Assembly (NCBI GenBank): GCA_016198915.1
Contig: JACQHS010000045.1
Span: forward strand, 1 to 10,288
Source: Candidatus Omnitrophota bacterium
Lineage (GTDB): Bacteria; Omnitrophota; Gorgyraeia; Aquiviventales; Aquiviventaceae
DNA: 10,288 nucleotides
Reading direction: 5' to 3'
The notes under the pieces are model-generated. The model had not been told where the DNA came from. It searched no databases and saw only the letters and a program-made list of their open reading frames with translations. The translations under genes were made by a program, and so were the position numbers. Below are positions 7,942-10,288 of the stretch, piece after piece (position 1 is the stretch's first letter; every line of letters starts with the position of its first letter).

Positions 7942-8797
7942 AGATCAGGATTCCATAGAATAACGGCGCGGTGAAGAGCAGGCTGTCGATCACATCGAGA
8001 ACGCCCCCCAGGCCGGGCACGGCCGTGCCGGAATCCTTCACCTGGCAGTCGCGCTTGAGCAGCGATTCGGCCAGGTCGCCCAGCTGGCCGCAGACGCCGA
8101 GGAAGATCCCGAGGAGAAACGCCAGGGGGGCGGCGATCTCCATCGAGACCAGCATGGGACGCGCGAACATGCCGGTGAGGCCGCTGACCAGCACCGCGCT
8201 CACGAACCCCTCAATCGTTTTTCTTGGGCTGATCCGCGGCATCAGGATATGCCGCCCGATCAGGTTGCCGATCACATAGGCGCCAGCGTCGCCCATCTTG
8301 GTCACGAGAATCAGATAGAGCACCAGCCACGCCCCGCGCTCCGCATCCATCGCGCGCAGATAGAAGAGGTAGCTGAACAAGGCGGCGACGTACGCCAGCC
8401 CAAAGAGGGTCGTGGCCACCCCGCCCAGCGCCTCAAAGGTGTTCTCCCGCGTGAACTGGCGGATGAAGATGATGACCACCGTCGCCGGCCAGAAGATGTC
8501 CCACATCCAGCTGATCGCCGTCGCCCCGGGCCCGAGGATCGGCGTCGGCACGAGGCCCGGCTCGACGAGGGAGCGCCAGGCGACCAAGCCGGTGAAGATC
8601 ACGCCCAAGGTGATGCTGAGCGGCCGGTGGACCAAAATCCCGCGGTGGCGCACCATCGTGAAAAACTCAAAGAGGGCGACGGCGATGAAGCCGGCCACGA
8701 CCAGCGCATACATCCACAAGGGGAAGACGAAGAGCGTGCCGAGGACGAGGCTGATGAGGAGAGAAGAACTGATCAACCGCTTGCCGACGGCGGGCAT
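7934..8797 (-). CDS. cdsA: phosphatidate cytidylyltransferase (CDP-diacylglycerol synthase)
   Basis: CdsA makes CDP-diacylglycerol from CTP and phosphatidate, the precursor of the main phospholipids, in the inner membrane. The 287-residue sequence is strongly hydrophobic, with about seven to eight membrane segments beginning near residue 9. The C-terminal family signature is present at 245-271: SLLKRDCQVKDSG followed by PGLGGVLDVID. It keeps KR, KD and the two final Asp residues, but has Leu263 for the classical His and Val269 for the classical Arg. I recall this variant in PVC-like bacteria, so I regard it as lineage-typical and not as damage. The ATG at 8797 directly follows the uppS TAG with no spacing, so translation is very likely coupled. 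The gene end overlaps dxr. Confidence 0.95.
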   Translation of the reverse strand: MPAVGKRLISSSLLISLVLGTLFVFPLWMYALVVAGFIAVALFEFFTMVRHRGILVHRPLSITLGVIFTGLVAWRSLVEPGLVPTPILGPGATAISWMWDIFWPATVVIIFIRQFTRENTFEALGGVATTLFGLAYVAALFSYLFYLRAMDAERGAWLVLYLILVTKMGDAGAYVIGNLIGRHILMPRISPRKTIEGFVSAVLVSGLTGMFARPMLVSMEIAAPLAFLLGIFLGVCGQLGDLAESLLKRDCQVKDSGTAVPGLGGVLDVIDSLLFTAPLFYGILIYG

Positions 8798-9523
8798 CTA
8801 CCCTGCCGCACCGGCGGGTGCTGCCGCCTTGCCGAACCGGCGGTCCCGCCGCTCGAATTCGGCGATGGCATCGAGCAGGTCGGCTTTGGTGAACTCCGGC
8901 CAGGGCTTCGGCGTCACGTAGAATTCGGCATAGGACGTCTGCCAGAGCAGGAAATTGGACAGGCGCTGTTCCCCGGACGTCCGAATGATGAGGTCCGGAT
9001 CGGGCAGGCCGGCGGTATAAAGCTGCTGGCTAAAGAGCGCCTCGTCAATCTGCTCCGGGACCAGCCGGCCGGCGTGCACGAGCTCAGCGAGGCGGCGTGC
9101 GGCGTCCACGATCTCCTGCCGGCCGCCATAGCTCAGGGCCAGCGTCAAAATCATGTGGTCCAGGTGCGCGGTTCGCGCGATGGTCTGCTGGAGCGCTTTC
9201 GCCGCGTTCTCCGGCAACCCCTCCAGACGGCCGATCGCCTTGAGCTGGACGCGGTATTTGTGCAGGAGGGGCTCCTCGCGGCGGAGAAATTCTTCCAGGA
9301 GCCCCATCAACTCATGGATCTCGTCATGCGGCCGGTCCCAGTTCTCCCAGGAGAACGCGTACAACGTCAGCGCCGGAATACCCAGCTCGCAGGAGGCTTC
9401 GACGGTGCGCCGGACCGCATCCGCCCCGGCGCGGTGGCCGAAGATCCGCGGCAGACCGCGGGTCTTCGCCCAGCGGCCGTTGCCATCCATGATAATGGCA
9501 ATATGTTCTGGTCTTCCGTTCAT
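8798..9523 (-). CDS. uppS: undecaprenyl diphosphate synthase (cis-prenyltransferase)
   Basis: UppS extends farnesyl diphosphate with cis isoprene units to C55, the lipid carrier for peptidoglycan and surface polysaccharides. The 241-residue protein carries every family motif: HIAIIMDGNGRWA with catalytic Asp13, GHRAG (29-33), SWENWDRP (58-65), SYGGRQEI (131-138) and RTSGEQRLSNFLLWQ (181-195), with YAEFYV providing Glu200. The only small variation is RTSGEQ where RTGGEQ or RTSGEQ is usual. The C terminus ends in an Ala/Gly/Pro tail. The ATG at 9523 gives the expected short leader before the DGNGRW motif. No good Shine-Dalgarno sequence is visible. A 55-bp palindrome begins 13 bp upstream. It heads a five-gene lipid/envelope block whose dxr and ispG products supply its substrate. 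Confidence 0.98.
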   Translation of the reverse strand: MNGRPEHIAIIMDGNGRWAKTRGLPRIFGHRAGADAVRRTVEASCELGIPALTLYAFSWENWDRPHDEIHELMGLLEEFLRREEPLLHKYRVQLKAIGRLEGLPENAAKALQQTIARTAHLDHMILTLALSYGGRQEIVDAARRLAELVHAGRLVPEQIDEALFSQQLYTAGLPDPDLIIRTSGEQRLSNFLLWQTSYAEFYVTPKPWPEFTKADLLDAIAEFERRDRRFGKAAAPAGAAG

Positions 9524-9536
9524 CTCAACTCAATGA

Positions 9537-9591
9537 CGGGACGCTTCTATTTTCGCCCTGGGTTGGCGGCTGCGAAAATAGAAGTGTCCCG
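9537..9591. repeat. 55-bp REP/MITE-like palindrome upstream of uppS
   Basis: Two 20-bp arms, 9537-9556 and 9572-9591, are inverted repeats with 19 of 20 positions matching; the outer ends are CGGGAC and GTCCCG and the core is CTTCTATTTTCGC. The 15-base centre is CCTGGGTTGGCGGCT. The one mismatch is a G-U pair in plus-strand RNA and an A-C mismatch in minus-strand RNA. No run of T follows either arm and there is no flanking direct repeat, so it is not a clear terminator or IS end. Its form resembles palindromes moved by Y1/RAYT transposases; that origin is inferred. Confidence 0.8.
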
Positions 9592-9638
9592 AGAGCAGAT
9601 CCGCAATCGGTAGGTTACACCCCTCACGTTGGTTGCTC

Positions 9639-9941
9639 CTACGGAGCGGTTGACTCAGGGGGCGCCGTCTGCGTCCGCGCCTGCTCGACCTCGGTCTTGA
9701 GCTGCTGCATCTCTTTGAGCTGTTCGTCACTCTGCGCCTTCAGCGCATCACGCTCGGCCCGCAGCGCGTCGCTCTCTTCCTCAAGCGCGTCGATCTCCGC
9801 TTGGAGATCCCCGATGTCCAGCTCCAGATCGGAACGGTTGAGCCGCATCTTGTCGACCTGGGTCCCGACCGAGGCGAGCGCCACGGCCAAGACGACGATG
9901 ATGATCCCCATGAGCACCAGGGCAACGACGTGGCGGCGCAT
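9639..9941 (-). CDS. small membrane-anchored coiled-coil protein of unknown function
   Basis: I do not recognise a named family. The 100-residue product starts with MRRH and a single hydrophobic segment (about 5-23, VVALVLMGIIIVVLAVALA), giving an N-in anchor. A long heptad-patterned helix follows (about 27-90) with repeated Leu/Ile at core positions and many Glu/Asp/Lys/Arg/Gln, for example DIGDLQAEIDALEEESDALR. It ends in a short Thr/Pro-rich tail. The shape recalls FtsB/FtsL-type or YtxH-type anchors, but no signature decides it. It begins 14 bp after the stop of the OmpA-like gene and is probably co-transcribed with it, which suggests an envelope role spanning membrane and periplasm. The start has no clear Shine-Dalgarno sequence. 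A 5-bp hairpin (GCTCC/GGAGC, 9635-9647) overlaps its stop codon. Likely a real gene, given its consistent coiled-coil pattern. Confidence 0.75.
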   Translation of the reverse strand: MRRHVVALVLMGIIIVVLAVALASVGTQVDKMRLNRSDLELDIGDLQAEIDALEEESDALRAERDALKAQSDEQLKEMQQLKTEVEQARTQTAPPESTAP

Positions 9942-9955
9942 TCGTGCGCGTCGGG

Positions 9956-10288
9956 TTACTTCTCGTAGGAGGTCTCGGAGCCTGAGACCCGCCTGGCTTC
10001 TGCTTTATAGGAAGCGCCGGAGGACTGCGGGAGGATGATGAGTTCCACGCGCCGGTTCCTCTGGCGCCCGTCGGCGGTGTCGTTCGAGGTGATCGGCCGC
10101 GACTCGCCGTATCCGATCGCCGTGAGGCGCCCCGCGTTGAACCCGCGTTTGGTCACCAGATAGTCGACGACCGCCTGCGCGCGGGCGAGGGAGAGCGCGT
10201 CATTATCGGCCCACCCCGAGACTTTGATCGGCACATTGTCGGTGTGGCCCTCGACGCGCACCGGCTGGTCCGGGTTTTCGTTGAGAAC
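9956..10288 (-). CDS. OmpA/MotB-family peptidoglycan-binding domain protein, C-terminal part (5' end outside window)
   Basis: The visible 110 residues are the C-terminal end of a larger protein. They form nearly a whole OmpA-like domain, which binds diaminopimelate-containing peptidoglycan from the periplasm. The frame is open to the window edge and reads VLNENPDQPVRVEGHTDNVPI. This is followed by ALSLARAQAVVDYL, GFNAGRLTAIGYGESRPI and GRQRNRRVELIILP. The ligand-binding Asp (HTDN) and Arg (NRRVE) are both present. A polar tail of about 25 residues ends at the TAA. A GTG at 10261 is not a real start because the domain continues upstream of it. It could be an outer-membrane OmpA/Pal-type protein or a MotB-like stator protein; the deciding N-terminal part is missing. 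The next gene, a small coiled-coil membrane protein, follows after 14 bp. Confidence 0.92.
   Translation of the reverse strand, partial: VLNENPDQPVRVEGHTDNVPIKVSGWADNDALSLARAQAVVDYLVTKRGFNAGRLTAIGYGESRPITSNDTADGRQRNRRVELIILPQSSGASYKAEARRVSGSETSYEK

Noticed and set aside
9560..9610. Possible promoter for uppS (TTGCGG, 17 bp, TTCTAT)
   Set aside because: Both hexamers are poor matches, and the -10 lies inside the palindrome arm; not enough support.
8249..9613. 454-codon plus-strand open frame opposite cdsA and uppS
   Set aside because: Composition is charged and low in hydrophobic residues, and both opposite genes carry definitive motifs on the minus strand.
9635..9647. GCTCC/GGAGC hairpin overlapping the stop of the coiled-coil gene as a terminator
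   Set aside because: The stem is only 5 bp and no T run follows on the minus strand; it may be chance in GC-rich DNA.

Overview
The window is a dense, co-directional housekeeping gene cluster, entirely on the minus strand, from a GC-rich bacterium. In transcription order (high to low coordinates) it holds: the C-terminal part of an OmpA/MotB-family protein, a small membrane-anchored coiled-coil protein, uppS, cdsA, dxr, rseP, ispG, proS, rimP, nusA and the first third of infB. The OmpA-type peptidoglycan-binding domain points to a Gram-negative-type envelope, and isoprenoids are made by the MEP pathway (dxr, ispG). The gene order occurs with variations in several phyla. The CdsA signature has Leu-Gly-Gly and Asp-Val where the classical form has His-Gly-Gly and Asp-Arg; from memory this form is found in PVC-type and Omnitrophota-like lineages. 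I lean to an uncultured Omnitrophota/PVC-related bacterium, but that is inference and not proven here.

Region 9537-10288 is envelope-related: the OmpA-like gene, the coiled-coil gene, and a 115-bp gap containing a 55-bp REP/MITE-like palindrome. Region 4608-9523 is an envelope-lipid block: UppS makes the undecaprenyl carrier, CdsA makes CDP-diacylglycerol, Dxr and IspG are MEP steps that feed UppS, and RseP is a site-2 intramembrane protease. Junctions are very tight: TAG directly followed by ATG for uppS/cdsA, overlaps of 8 and 13 nt around dxr, and a 4-nt ATGA overlap for rseP/ispG. Region 1-4524 is a translation/transcription block: ProRS with an editing domain, RimP, NusA and IF2.

The genes are ordinary; the non-coding and repeat structure is more interesting. 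(1) The whole ispG-proS gap, plus the last codons and stop of ispG, consists of 7-bp tandem repeats: eight units in one orientation, an 11-bp spacer and five units in the opposite orientation, able to form a roughly 35-bp hairpin. (2) A second 7-bp array of four units sits in frame inside proS, in the linker before the editing domain, and one base change separates it from an in-frame amber codon. (3) Between proS and rimP there is a perfect TTGACA -35 element, a plausible -10 and a canonical intrinsic terminator, all upstream of rimP-nusA-infB. This is a likely attenuation point for NusA. (4) A near-perfect palindrome lies upstream of uppS.

I see no RNA genes, CRISPR array, transposase or defence system, and no stretch over 300 bp without a gene. 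I did not find a clearly new multi-gene system; the heptamer arrays are the best candidates for something undescribed.
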